38,684 bases of DNA from Rhodopirellula sp. (lineage in GTDB: Bacteria; Planctomycetota; Planctomycetia; Pirellulales; Pirellulaceae): the NCBI GenBank assembly GCA_002690925.1, contig NZGD01000175.1, positions 1 to 38,684 of the forward strand, given 5' to 3'. The position numbers and the translations under genes were made by a program. Positions 8,532 to 17,995 of the stretch are shown piece by piece. Below the pieces are notes generated by a model. It did no database searches. It saw only the letters and a list, made by a program, of their open reading frames with translations, and was not told where the DNA came from. How positions within the stretch are numbered: the stretch's first letter is position 1; each line of letters begins with the position of its first letter.

Positions 8532-9776
8532 ATGTGTCTTCTTGTTGTGTTTGGGCTTTGTCTATCCAGTGTTGTTGCGACAGTGGAGGAGAATTGGCCC
8601 AGATTCCTCGGGCCTGACGGTCGGGCGACAAGCCTAGATTCTGACTTGCCGCTTCGGTGGAGTGAGTCAGAGAATCTGAAGTGGAAAGCAACGATTGGCG
8701 CTGGTTCCTCCAGTCCCATCGTGTGGGGTGACCGTGTGTTGGTCACGAGCTATTCAGGTTCAGGGCCGAATGTCTCAAGAACGCTGCATTGCCTCAATCG
8801 CACTGACGGGTCATCTGTCTGGGATTTCAAGGTGGATAACCGTGGCACCGAAGATGGGATGCAGGGCTATATCACTGAGCATGGTTACGCGAGCAACACT
8901 CCCGTCACAGACGGCAAACTGATTTATGCGTTCTTCGGAAAGATGGGAGTCTACGCAGTTGATTTTGACGGCAAGACAAAGTGGCAAGCTTCCATCGGAA
9001 AAATGTCAAGCAATCGACGGTGGGGTTCCGGTTCCAGTCCTGTGCTCTACAAAGACTTGCTGATTGTCAACGCCGCAGATGAGGGGCGAGCACTCGTTGC
9101 ATTCGATAAATCGACAGGAGACATCAAGTGGAAGTCGGAGGCCGATGGCTATGAGTTGTCTTATAACACGCCAACCGTGGTTGCTCAGCATGAAGAACTA
9201 GTGGTCGCAGTTCCAGGTGAACTGTGGGGTGTGAATTTGAAAACCGGAAAGCTGAAATGGTTCGCGCAGACGAATCTGACAGGTAATGTTTCACCCACGA
9301 CGATTCTTGATGGAGAGACGGTGTATACCTTTGGCGGGTACCGTTCGTCCGGTAGTCATGCCTATCCGGTGGGCGGCAGAAAAGATGTGACCGATACTGA
9401 GAAATGGTACGGACGCAGTAGTTCTTACGTTGCCACACCCTTGCTACATGAGGGTCATCTATATTGGTTTGATGATAAAGGGATGGCGTTCTGTACAAGA
9501 GCTTCTGATGGTGAGGTTGTTTATCGAGAGCGAATCGATGGACTCTCAAGAGGTGGGCGGCCCGTCTATGCCTCACCCGTGTTGGCAGGTGACCGCATCT
9601 ATGTGGTCAGTCGGTACGACGGGACCTTTGTGTTGCCGGCCCGACCGGAATACAAAATTTTGGCACAGAACAAGTTCAGTGGTGACGATTCTGACGCAAG
9701 TGGTACACCCGCGATTTGCGGTGATGAACTGTTTTTAAGAACTGGTAAATTTCTTTATTGCGTTGGTACTCCCTGA
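8532..9776 (+). CDS. Secreted PQQ-type (BamB-like) beta-propeller protein
   Basis: From ATG 8532 the protein is 414 residues, with a hydrophobic leader [16 protein letters not shown] and then [13 protein letters not shown], the usual opening of planctomycete PQQ-like propellers. Blade motifs recur as 'hydrophobic-x-AxDxxTGxxxW': [60 protein letters not shown]. The frame extends upstream to 8358 but that part does not look like protein. TTG 8502 would supply a more basic n-region ([10 protein letters not shown]) and is the main alternative start. These proteins are exported and often of unknown ligand; no quinoprotein dehydrogenase residues are evident. Confidence 0.8.
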   Translation: MCLLVVFGLCLSSVVATVEENWPRFLGPDGRATSLDSDLPLRWSESENLKWKATIGAGSSSPIVWGDRVLVTSYSGSGPNVSRTLHCLNRTDGSSVWDFKVDNRGTEDGMQGYITEHGYASNTPVTDGKLIYAFFGKMGVYAVDFDGKTKWQASIGKMSSNRRWGSGSSPVLYKDLLIVNAADEGRALVAFDKSTGDIKWKSEADGYELSYNTPTVVAQHEELVVAVPGELWGVNLKTGKLKWFAQTNLTGNVSPTTILDGETVYTFGGYRSSGSHAYPVGGRKDVTDTEKWYGRSSSYVATPLLHEGHLYWFDDKGMAFCTRASDGEVVYRERIDGLSRGGRPVYASPVLAGDRIYVVSRYDGTFVLPARPEYKILAQNKFSGDDSDASGTPAICGDELFLRTGKFLYCVGTP

Positions 9777-10005
9777 GCTGCGTCGCGTAATGTGTAGATG
9801 CATCCCACCATCCATTCCAATGCGTGTCTGTTTGTTTACTAACCAACGGCCATTTGAGCTCAAAAACTCTTTCCCGTTCCAAAGGGGCGTTGGGGAGTGA
9901 GTGCAACTGGGCATGTTGGATATACTGTGCCTTTCAATGTGATTTTGACTGTCTGGTTGAACACATTGGGTGCAGGTGCAAACTCAAACATAGGGATAGA
10001 GACTG

Positions 10006-10707
10006 ATGCGTCATACATTGTCATTCACGGTATTGATCCTTGCGTGTGTCGTCACCGGGTTTGCCAGTGGGCAAGAACGTGACCAGCCACGGAGTCAAGA
10101 ACGTGACCAGACACGCGAAGGGCGGACGACTGATCGTGACATTCGTTTCCAGCCTCAAAATGACCGAGAGCGTGCGCTCTGGAACATGATTCAGCAATTG
10201 CGGTCAGAAGTTTCCCAACTGAGACAGCAGATTAGCAATCGCGACCGTCGAGGGGCAGCAACTGACAATCCTGCTCGAAATACCACCGACAGGGTACGCC
10301 GTGAAGGTGACATGCCGAGTGAAAGAGACCGCGCGTCACAGGTGAGGGCTTCAAATGATCCCTTGCTGAGGCAGGCAACACGTATTTTTGCAGCCTACGA
10401 TAAGAATCGTGACCAGCGAGTTTCGTTTGATGAGTGGTTGGCGATGCGAGAGGGTGAGATGACATCCGAGCGTCGCGCTCGTGAAATGGGATTCTTTTCA
10501 CAGCAAGCAGGTGATGACCGGATGATCACTCTGGAAGAGTTTCATCGCGCGATGGTGGCGCGACAACGTGGATCTGCGCCGCGGGAGGGAGGTAAACGGG
10601 ATAGTGAGGTTAGATCCGGGGAAAAGCGTGATCAGGTTTCTCGTGAGGGCGTAAAGCGAGATTCTGGTGTACGCGAGAGTGCGAATCGTGACCGCGACGA
10701 CGAATAG
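10006..10707 (+). CDS. Secreted EF-hand protein with charged repeats
   Basis: 233 residues. A signal peptide (MRHTLSFTVLILACVVTGFASG) is followed by ERDQ-containing repeats, then a coiled-coil stretch (ALWNMIQQLRSEVSQLRQQI). A canonical EF-hand loop follows at residues 132-143 (D-K-N-R-D-Q-R-V-S-F-D-E). A second, poorer loop lies at about 167-178 (AGDDRMITLEEF). The tail is a degenerate 9-10 residue repeat around GxKRDSxVRxx, rich in Lys, Arg and Asp. It probably binds calcium outside the cytoplasm. An AGGGA lies about 13 bases before ATG 10006. The two flanking spacers (9777-10005, 10708-10984) hold no supportable gene. Confidence 0.75.
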   Translation: MRHTLSFTVLILACVVTGFASGQERDQPRSQERDQTREGRTTDRDIRFQPQNDRERALWNMIQQLRSEVSQLRQQISNRDRRGAATDNPARNTTDRVRREGDMPSERDRASQVRASNDPLLRQATRIFAAYDKNRDQRVSFDEWLAMREGEMTSERRAREMGFFSQQAGDDRMITLEEFHRAMVARQRGSAPREGGKRDSEVRSGEKRDQVSREGVKRDSGVRESANRDRDDE

Positions 10708-10984
10708 GTGAGCTTGAATACTCAGGACAAGCATAAAGTCTGAGGTACGTGCATGGTGCAGCAAAATCTTCAGTCGTCTGATTTGGATGTCAGCGCTTGC
10801 TTGGCCCAAAGTCTTTTTAAAATCAGCCGAATTCATGATTTGGTTTCGGTTGATCATGCGTAATGAGTGTCGAGGATCTCAATTGAATGTCTCGTGTTCA
10901 TTTGGTGTTGCCTCGGTGTGTCTTTCGAAAAAATCTGGAATTAGCGCGCCGGAGGTGGTTCTTGAACCACTAGATTGAATATCT

Positions 10985-13019
10985 ATGGGCAACTTTTCAG
11001 AAACGATTGTGGCAGTTCCCGCAGATGAAGCTAAACAAGAATGGCTTTGTGATTTGTCGGATGCTGGCCTGCTTGATGCGTGGGCGCGAGATCAGTTGCG
11101 GCCGCCACTTGCCGAATTGATCAAGCGATTTAGCGTGATGGTATTGTCGGTCTGCCGACGAGGTTGTGCACGAGAAGTTGATGTTGACGATGCTTTTCAA
11201 ACAACGTTTTTATATTTGGCTCGCAATGCCGGATCGATTCGACATCCCGAACGACTCGCAGGGTGGTTACAGCGTGTGGCTCAGCGTTCAGCTGTTGCTA
11301 TGTGGAAAAAAAATCGTTTTCGATGGGAGCCACTTGGTGATCCAGTCGCCCTTATTGAAGATCCACTTGATCAACTGACTCATCGGCACGAGTCAGTCGT
11401 GTTGGATCAAGAGTTGGCTGATCTGCCAGAAAAATATCACGCGGTGATTGTGTTGCACCATGATGAGTCGACCACGGTATCGGACTTGGCAATTCACTTT
11501 GGTACGACCGTCGGTGCGATCCGTGGGCATCTCCAGCGTGGTAGGAAAAATGCTTGCGGTACGCCTCCTGCAACGAGTTATGATGCCAGCAGTTGCGTAC
11601 GCCAGTGTGACAGCAGGAAGTGTCCAAAACGTCGACGCAGCGGAAGCCGTGTCGAGGCTACTCACAACGATGGAAGGTTCAGAGTTGCCGGATCTTCCCA
11701 TCGACTCTTTTCTTCTCAAGTCTCTTCTTTCTGAGGGAATTTCAAAAATGCTATTTCTATCCAAAAGTATGATGGTGGGTGGAAGTCTCGCACTTCTTTT
11801 CTTCGTCTTTCCTGGTGATGGTGGTGAGGGCCATCAAGCAAAGTCGATTGATGGTGAGAGCCGACCTCGTACAATCCAGCTCCTGCCACAAACATTGGGT
11901 CAAGACAGCGGTAGTTCCGACGTAGTGGTCGAAATTCGTAACGGTGTTTCAACCGACGACAAGGCGAAGAATCAGGGAATGGGTGGTGTCGGGCTGGGTG
12001 GTGGCGGAAACCAGTTTGGATCGCAGGGAGTGCATCAAAAAAGTCTACTTGATGCTTGGAAATTAGACAGCAAGACGGCGGAAAATGTTCGGGAGGCTAT
12101 GGATAGCAGCTACAAATTCGATATTGATGTGCCGCTTTCAGGCTTGAGCAAAGTTCTTAGTGACTTGACTGGACAGCCCATCTTGTTGAATCGGCGTGCT
12201 GTCAAACAAGCAAATCAAGAGTTGGACGTGTCAGTCAAATACTCGAGGGAAATGACACCTCTTCGGACTGCCATGCGGCAAATGTTGCGACCTCTGTATC
12301 TACGGGCGAGTATCGAAAACGATGGTATCGTAATTACGGCTGACCATGCTGCGCTTGCGAAGGAAGGAATTGGTACTGATGCATGGCTCAATGTTGATGA
12401 AGAGATGGAGCGAGATTTGTCAGCGAAGCTTCAGCAGAGAGGAGTTTTCGAATTTCGTGATAAACCTTTGAAAGAATGTATAAGCAGCTTGGCAGATCAG
12501 TTTGATCTCAAAATGATCATTCGCGAGAATGCTTTGGAGGACATCGGTCTCGCGTCCAATGAGCCCATTACTTTTACGATTGCCGATGTAACGCTTCAGG
12601 ACGTCTTGAGCGAGATGCTGTTTGCTCTCGATTGTACTTATACATTGAGCGGTGGCTTGGTTGTGATCACTACGGCTGAGTCGGTTGATTTTGGAGAAGA
12701 GGATCAGCTTACCCGAGTCTATTGGCTTGATGGTACGGGTCTCATTGGTCAACAGGCCATTGAGATCATTACCGCTACCATTTCTCCTGATATTTGGGAG
12801 CAGTTAGGTGGCCCGTCAACGATTACAGGATTGATTAACCCACGTGCGGGATTGGTGATTGCAACGAAGTATACGGTGCACCAGAAAATCGAGCGGATGT
12901 TGCAGACGCTACGAGACTCTCAGTTTGCTCCGGATCCGAATTTGGAGTCCGTTGTGCCGCCAATGCCACGTTATTTGCGCGGAATGAGTGGCGGCGGAAT
13001 GGGGCGTGGGTCGTTCTGA
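10985..13019 (+). pseudogene. ECF sigma factor fused to membrane-STN tail, split by +1 frameshift
   Basis: From ATG 10985 sigma region 2 (VDVDDAFQTTFLYLARN, RLAGWLQRVAQRSAVAMWKK) and region 4 (LADLPEKYHAVIVLHHDE, VSDLAIHFGTTVGAIRGHLQRGRK) are intact. At the A5 run 11546-11550 the coding sense moves one base to the frame ending at 13019, which continues as KMLAVRLLQRVMMPAVAYAS. It then reads LLSEGISKMLFLSKSMMVGGSLALLFFVF, the 'EGxxKxMFLxK + membrane span' tail I know from planctomycete ECF factors. Two STN-like (secretin/TonB short N-terminal) repeats follow, at about 12115-12350 and 12450-12680. Removing one A gives a 677-residue sigma-TM-STN protein. Alternatively the second half is separate, starting at ATG 11748 after GAGGGA with a signal-like leader. 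Slippage at A5, mutation or assembly error are all possible. Confidence 0.75.
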
Positions 13020-13468
13020 GAAAGATGCTACGACGAGTGACTTTCAGTCGAATGTCTTGCGTTTGTTGCAGTGATGGATGATAGCCAACCCAGTATTAGC
13101 GTATCGGTCAGCTTGATTCGACTGCGTTTGTCGCAGACTTCTTGTGATTCCGAATTGCGAATCTCAACGGTTCTGTGAGATTTGGTTTCAGTCATTTCTT
13201 GTCACACTCTTTAAGTGTGTTGTAAGACTCCCAGTTTACGTTTGATCAGCGAATCGCTAGACGAAGAATGCTGTATTTTTAGGATGGCAGATAAAAGTTT
13301 GGGACACCGCAAGTTGGGGCACGTTCTGATAGTGCAAGCAAATGAGTCGAAGGACCAGTGAGGAACAAATTGGTACATCCGGAGAAGTGAATGCGTTTGG
13401 CCTCCCGAAAGCAGATCCCTTTCAAGCAGGCCGACGGTCTCATCGTTCCGGGCCATTGCATATTTGAC
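13020..13468. other. Intergenic, no supportable gene
   Basis: 449 bases between convergent genes. Minus-strand frames of 75-81 codons (13211-13456, 13279-13506) overlap each other and lack family character. A small hairpin CACACT-CTTTA-AGTGTG occurs at 13203-13219 without a T-run. Confidence 0.5.
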
Positions 13469-14083
13469 TCATTGATTCTCTTGCCGTTTTGGAGCAGCGA
13501 ATGCATCGAGTGCAGTGGCTAACTCGGTGGTCTGTTCACTTGTTAAGCGTTGTTTGGATTGTTGAATCATGGTCAGAAAGTAGCCACATTCCTTTTCGGT
13601 AATCGGGCAACCGATATTGCCTTGCGGACTGTCAGAGTTAACGATTTCATCACCAGTGCTGTCCAGAACAGTCATCCAAGGTAGTCCAGAATTGGCACCG
13701 TGCCCCAGGTTGGTTGCGACTTGCTTGCCATTTTGCATGTCCTCAATATCCAGTTTGAGAACAATGAAATCGACTTCGAGTAGATCTGCGTTCTTTTCGA
13801 GGAACTCCTCGAGAACTTTGCACCAGCCTCACCACGTGGCGCCAAGATGTACCAGGACACGTTTGTTTTCCATTGTTGCGGTTTCAAGAGTCTCATCCAA
13901 CAAAGTGATTGCGTTGATTGTGGACAAGGTGGGTTCGACACCCGCATTCTTATGTGTGATTGTTTGCTCGGTTGGTGTTTGAATTTCAGGTGAGTTGCTT
14001 TTGGGTACGATTGCCTGCGGCGGTGCAGGAGCGCACCCCGCTAGAATCAGCAGGGTGGAAGCAGCATGAAGGATTTGTTTCAT
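13469..14083 (-). CDS. Thioredoxin-like lipoprotein with UGA at first Cys of CxxC; probable selenoprotein
   Basis: ATG 14083 opens a lipoprotein leader MKQILHAASTLLILAGC (lipobox LAGC) and a Pro/Thr-rich linker. A thioredoxin fold follows: LLDETLETATMENKRVLVHLGATW, then TGA 13831-13829, then GWCKVLEEFLEKNADLLEVDF, VLKLDIED, and the cis-Pro segment SGLPWMTVLD. Both sides are in the same frame and intact to TGA 13471-13469. The internal UGA is codon 85 and replaces precisely the first Cys of WCGWC, giving W-U-G-W-C-K. Sec in place of a redox Cys in UxxC is an established selenoprotein pattern. A strong hairpin follows. The protein would be 204 residues, anchored outside the cytoplasmic membrane and acting as a thiol-disulfide or peroxide reductase. 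A start at 14155 is possible but lacks the leader. Nonsense mutation is the alternative. Confidence 0.8.
13790..13816 (-). promoter_or_regulatory. Bacterial SECIS-type hairpin
   Basis: On the transcript, bases 13-39 after the UGA form GUUCU-CGAGG, loop AGUU, CCUCG, a three-A bulge, then AGAAC. That is ten Watson-Crick pairs, with a four-base loop containing GU at positions 24-25 after the UGA. Bacterial SECIS elements lie directly downstream of UGA inside the gene and present G and U in a small apical loop to SelB. Position, loop and stability all fit. Confidence 0.75.
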
Positions 14084-14158
14084 GGGAGTCGTTGGCGTTG
14101 TCAGGAAAACGGTTTGATTGCGGCGGAGCTTGAGCCGTTTGTTTTTTGGAGCCATTGA

Positions 14159-14578
14159 CTATCGGAATGCAGCTCTTACGTGGGGTTTATTAAGCACTAC
14201 CACAGCCCAAATGCCAAACGGGATACCGATTAGGCAGCAAGGACCTACAAATGGAATGATGGCTACTATTGCTGCAGCCTTGGCAACGCCATAGTCCTTC
14301 ATGTTCTTCATTTTGATGGCACCAAACAAGACAAAGGCTGCGCTGATCAGCAGTAGCCCTCCCCACACGCTTCTGACAATGATTTCTGGCGTCGCATTGT
14401 CTTGCACTGCCATGAGAAAGACGTCAAATACTAGCCCTGCCGACCCCAAGACTAACGCCAAGATTGAAACGACCATCAATGCGATGGCTGGGGCCGTGAC
14501 TTCATCTTTGGGTTGAGATTGAGCGGGAGAACTATGTGTGGGAGAACTTTGTGGGGGAGCAGTGTAGGGGTTTGGCAT
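14159..14578 (-). CDS. Small multi-span membrane protein
   Basis: 139 residues from ATG 14578. A Pro/Ser/Gln-rich cytoplasmic-type start (MPNPYTAPPQSSPTHSSPAQ) is followed by four hydrophobic segments: APAIALMVVSILALVLGSAG, the VFDVFLMAV region, GGLLLISAAFVLFGAI, and VAKAAAIVAIIPFVGPCCLIG with IPFGIWAVVVL. This resembles small DUF4190-like membrane proteins widespread in planctomycetes. Function unknown. It sits in a run of minus-strand genes, 75 bases before the thioredoxin-like gene start, and could be co-transcribed with it. Confidence 0.7.
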   Translation of the reverse strand: MPNPYTAPPQSSPTHSSPAQSQPKDEVTAPAIALMVVSILALVLGSAGLVFDVFLMAVQDNATPEIIVRSVWGGLLLISAAFVLFGAIKMKNMKDYGVAKAAAIVAIIPFVGPCCLIGIPFGIWAVVVLNKPHVRAAFR

Positions 14579-14667
14579 GGGGTAGTTACCGTCCAGCGAG
14601 GTGAGTGAAGACGCGGAGCGATGCTTGGGATTTGAATACAGTTGTTTTTATCGCAGGATAGGCAATA

Positions 14668-15090
14668 TCATGCTATTGAAATTGGACTGACTTCGCGACG
14701 AGCTAAGCGGCCTCCAAGGATTGCCATTGGAATGTATGCACCTAGAAGATCCAGCGAGATGAACCATAAAGGGCCTCCTACCATGACAACCATTGCGATA
14801 CCACAAGCAAGAAACAAGCCACCGATGCCTATCGCACACTTCATGGGGTGAGTTACTGCGATCCGAGCGGCAACGACTGCACCGGCGAGTGTACCGAGTG
14901 AGTGGGCCAAAAATGGAAAAACAAAGTTTGCAGGCTTCAGTAATTTGATGTTTTCCTGCAGGTTATCGACGTCGGACATGTCAACTCCGGCTGGATTAGC
15001 AATCACATCGGGGCCGATGGTGACAAGGCCGTAATTGACCACACAGCCAGCGATAAATCCTGCGATGACGGCAAAAGTGTTGAGCACCAA
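14668..15090 (-). CDS. Conserved membrane protein of unknown function
   Basis: 140 residues with four hydrophobic segments: TFAVIAGFIAGCVVNYGLV, FVFPFLAHSLGTLAGAVVAARI, CAIGIGGLFLACGIAMVVMV, and ISLDLLGAYIPMAILGGRL. The conserved core 'NFVFPFLAHSLGTLAGAVVAARIA' and 'PLWFISLDLLGAYIPMA' matches a hypothetical membrane family I recall from Bacteroidetes and planctomycetes. No catalytic motif is visible. Start ATG 15090. Minus-strand neighbours on both sides, with a peptidase pseudogene upstream. Confidence 0.75.
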   Translation of the reverse strand: MVLNTFAVIAGFIAGCVVNYGLVTIGPDVIANPAGVDMSDVDNLQENIKLLKPANFVFPFLAHSLGTLAGAVVAARIAVTHPMKCAIGIGGLFLACGIAMVVMVGGPLWFISLDLLGAYIPMAILGGRLARREVSPISIA

Positions 15091-15165
15091 GGTATGGATG
15101 ATAGTTTCCTTTCGCCAAAAAATCGCTGTCAGGACAAGGCGGATTCGTGTTTCAGACTTAAGCTG

Positions 15166-15840
15166 TCAAAAACCAACAATTACTTCATGGGTATACATCA
15201 CAACTTCCTTCTTGTGATCGAAATTGAGAATCCCAAGGTCATTGATCATTTGATGGCAGTGAGAGTTGTGCACAAACGGCGTATCATTGATCATCAATGC
15301 CGGGATGTCAAATTCCCAATCGCTTCAATGGTCTGACATCCCAGCGAGGTTTTCAATCATGGGGTGATCAATGTTCTGGGCATCGATGTCCGTCTTGGCC
15401 TTCATGATTTCAAAAACCTGTTGGTTGAAATCATGATACTTCCGCTTGCCAACAACGGCGGTGACATTGCTTTCTGCGGATAGGCTGTTTTCAGTCGTGG
15501 ATCAGGGTAAGGCTGGTCGTCCTCGTTGAAACATCCAATCCTTTCAAAATTGATCATTCCAATCAAATCAGACATTTGATCTCTGAGTGAGTTCACGTCG
15601 ATATAACTTTGCATTTCTTGAGTCCCGTAAGAATGCAGCTCTTCGAGACTGAAGGCTACGAAGTCGATGCCATAATCAAGTGTTGGCCGTGCCTTGGTAA
15701 CCATTCTCGCTGATTCCATAGCCTGCTACAGCACTGGCATTGTCATCTGCGGCCGGTGGTCGCCACAAACATCGTAATGAGTGCCCACGATTAAGTGGCG
15801 TCTGTTGTTCGATTTGTAAGACGCAATCACATGGAATAGG
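15166..15840 (-). pseudogene. M28 family metallopeptidase remnant
   Basis: Pieces of an M28 zinc aminopeptidase lie in order but in different frames. HLIVGTHYDVCGDH and, in another frame, ADDNASAVAG come first (ligands H, D). ARPTLDYGIDFVAFSLEELHSYG (catalytic EE) and NFERIGCFNEDDQPYPDPRL follow. Then comes VVGKRKYHDFNQQVFEIMKAKTD, and last, after a TGA, WEFDIPALMINDTPF with a degraded HCHQM ligand. There are at least two frameshifts and one in-frame stop. The N-terminal part is absent: the remnant abuts the 3' end of the gene ending at 15850. This is a decayed gene. Confidence 0.8.
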
Positions 15841-15849
15841 TCAGAAGTG

Positions 15850-16344
15850 TCATCCTAGTTTTACCCAGTCGGCATCGTCGTTCAGTTGGGCAAACGAGCT
15901 GGCATATTCGGCATGACGAAATTCATAGTCGATACTGTCACCATAGGCCGTCATGTCAAAGGCAGGTGGATAAAGGACTGACAGGAGCAAAAGAGGCAGA
16001 GCGGCGACCAGAATCAGTCCCACACAAATCCATTTGCGAAGAGGTTCCGGCGCGAAGTCGACAACTTGCGGCCACACGAAGGTAATGACCAATCCTGCAG
16101 CAACGATGGTGGCTAATAGCCCCAGTAATTTGCGATTGCGGATTTTAGCGGCACAACTTCGACAACAGGGGATGTGAACGGTGAACCCTTTTCCAAACAC
16201 CATCAGGAGTGAACTCAGTAACCCAATCGTGTGGGTGCGCACTCGCATTGTATTGCCATTCGTGTTGAGATTGCATTGGACACAACGGGCTGGAAACTGC
16301 GCGTCGTGATTGCGCGGCAAATTTACATCAATACTAAGGGGCAT
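15850..16344 (-). CDS. Zinc-ribbon-like membrane protein
   Basis: 164 residues. An N-terminal CVQC at residues 21-24 and CCRSC at about 60-64 could form a four-Cys metal site. Two hydrophobic spans follow: LLGLLATIVAAGLVITFVW and ICVGLILVAALPLLLLSVLYPP. The C-terminus is polar (YEFRHAEYASSFAQLND). Function unknown. Start ATG 16344. Confidence 0.65.
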   Translation of the reverse strand: MPLSIDVNLPRNHDAQFPARCVQCNLNTNGNTMRVRTHTIGLLSSLLMVFGKGFTVHIPCCRSCAAKIRNRKLLGLLATIVAAGLVITFVWPQVVDFAPEPLRKWICVGLILVAALPLLLLSVLYPPAFDMTAYGDSIDYEFRHAEYASSFAQLNDDADWVKLG

Positions 16345-16395
16345 GTAGCGAGTTTTTTTGATCTGTGGAATTGACTACGGAGCATGAGTGCTGTG

Positions 16396-16893
16396 CTACT
16401 CAGTTTCTGTTTTAAATAACTGAAAGCCGCGTTGGAGGTAATTTTCAAGAGCATGTTTGTGGTCGTTAGTGCAAGTGTGAACCCAGACGCGTCGTGTGCC
16501 GGGATTGAGCCATGCAGATTCGATTGCGGCCGTGAGCATGATGCCACCCAACCCCAAGCCGATGTATTCCGGGAGTAGTCCGAAATACATGATTTCGACG
16601 TTGCCGTTGTGCTGCGATTCCAGCTCAAAATAACCCGCTCGTTCACCCCTCCAGTATCCGACCCAAGTATTGAGACTGCTGCGTGTGACATACTCATTCC
16701 ACTGGTGATCATCCCAAGTCAAGCGGTCTGTCCACTGCCACATGGATCCCACTTGTTGATAAAGCTGACGGTTTAGGTCTGGGTCTGGTGGATTTACCAC
16801 AGCGGTTGCGAAATTGAGTGAGCCCCGTTTGGGTATCAGATCATCTCGATTCAGCATTTCGAGGTGGAATGTCTTGATCGCATTGTCGGGCAT
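16396..16893 (-). CDS. GNAT family N-acetyltransferase
   Basis: 165 residues. GNAT motif A is clear: EIMYFGLLPEYIGLGLGGIM, with the acetyl-CoA pyrophosphate loop in PEYIGLGLGG, preceded by the strand GYWRGERAGYFELE. RRVWVHTCTNDHKHALENYLQRGFQLF fits the C-terminal 'N...A...Y...GF' motif. It transfers acetyl from acetyl-CoA to an amine, with the substrate unknown. Start ATG 16893. It lies in a run of unrelated minus-strand genes. Confidence 0.85.
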   Translation of the reverse strand: MPDNAIKTFHLEMLNRDDLIPKRGSLNFATAVVNPPDPDLNRQLYQQVGSMWQWTDRLTWDDHQWNEYVTRSSLNTWVGYWRGERAGYFELESQHNGNVEIMYFGLLPEYIGLGLGGIMLTAAIESAWLNPGTRRVWVHTCTNDHKHALENYLQRGFQLFKTETE

Positions 16894-16953
16894 GAGTAAC
16901 GCATTTGTGGGTAATAAAGCTGATCAGCACTGGCCCCGATTGCTTAGGCGATT

Positions 16954-17508
16954 TTATCGCTCACTTTGTTGTTTCAGAACAGACTCAATCCGCAGGAGCG
17001 AGTTTCTTATTTCTGTGAGCAGCGAGTTTCCGTCAGAAAATTCCTGTTCATCGACAGATTGCAGCGAACGGACCTGTGATTTGTCTGCGGCTTGTAGTTC
17101 GCGCTGGTGCAAGACAGCTTCTCGAAACTCCGGCGCTTTGACAATTCCAGTCAGCGAAACAAGTGATCCGACACCTGATTGTCCGGCAGTCTCTACGGTC
17201 AAGGTGTGCAAATCAAACGATCTCATGATCGGTCCCTGTATCATTCCCATGTCGGTTATTTTTTCCAGTGGTATTGTCTTTTCAACACGGACAAAGATTC
17301 CTTTGCGGACCTTGAGAGCTTTGTCGGTCAAGACACACTCCATTCGATCCAGATAACGCTTTGTAAAAGCAAATCCAAGTGGGAACCAAAGTAGTAACAG
17401 GGGTATGCCAACAATCGTAATGACAAAGACGAGGGCACCGCTAAGGAGCCAATAGATACAGACTTTGGGATTGAAATCGGCTTCCAGAATATTTTGTTCT
17501 GATGACAT
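16954..17508 (-). CDS. Bacterial PH-domain (DUF304/YdbS-like) membrane protein
   Basis: 184 residues from ATG 17508 (MSSEQNILEADFNPKV). A pair of membrane spans (YWLLSGALVFVITIVGIPLLLLWFPLG) is followed by the bPH2 strand pattern YLDRMECVLTDKALKVRKGIFVRVEKTIPLEKITDM and LTVETAGQSG. The C-terminal 50 residues form a charged helix (SLLTEIRNSLLRIESVLKQ). The family is membrane-attached and of general unknown role. The frame extends to 17583, but the extra 25 residues are not typical. Confidence 0.8.
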   Translation of the reverse strand: MSSEQNILEADFNPKVCIYWLLSGALVFVITIVGIPLLLLWFPLGFAFTKRYLDRMECVLTDKALKVRKGIFVRVEKTIPLEKITDMGMIQGPIMRSFDLHTLTVETAGQSGVGSLVSLTGIVKAPEFREAVLHQRELQAADKSQVRSLQSVDEQEFSDGNSLLTEIRNSLLRIESVLKQQSER

Positions 17509-17995
17509 GAGTTTCGATTGAACAGATTTTGGGAATTTTGTTGGTGACAGGAAATGCTGATCGTGAATCGTATGTTTCGTCAATGAGGCGGGTGTGTTTT
17601 ACCCGGTTTGTTGCTTGGGGCGATACCATGATCGCCAAACTTCATGAGATGCTAGCAAGTGTAAGACGAATGCCGATTGCGAATTGCCTGGATTGCCGAA
17701 TGCTCCGGTACTGAGCTAAGCAGCGGTCCGGCATTCTGTATTTCGCATCGGGAGTACGTTCCTTGGTGAATTGATTACGACTTTGGATAATTTAAAGCGA
17801 TTTGATCTGGACTGAGAATCGCAGAATTCTCTACTTTCATGCGTAAAACTCGCATTTTATATGCATGCTTGGCATGCCGGATTTTGTGGCATTTCCATGT
17901 AAATCAGAGGGCATTGCCGATGATCGGTCGTCAACAAAGAAACGACGACAAATGCAACGACCACCAGTTTTCCGCTTGTCATCGAGAATCGTTTC
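17509..17995. other. Intergenic, nothing assigned
   Basis: 487 bases between divergent genes. A 46-codon minus-strand frame (17857-17997, leader-like KLVVVAFVVVSLL) would start at an ATG overlapping the glycosyltransferase ATG on the other strand. It has no ribosome site and no known family, so it is not annotated as a gene. Confidence 0.4.

Noticed and set aside
3063..14083. General reassignment of TGA to an amino acid
   Set aside because: Many intact genes here end at TGA in the expected place (for example 9776, 13019, 29315), so TGA is a normal stop in this genome.
15166..15400. TGA in the M28 remnant as a further selenocysteine codon
   Set aside because: The position is not a Cys site in the family and the gene is also frameshifted, so simple decay explains it.
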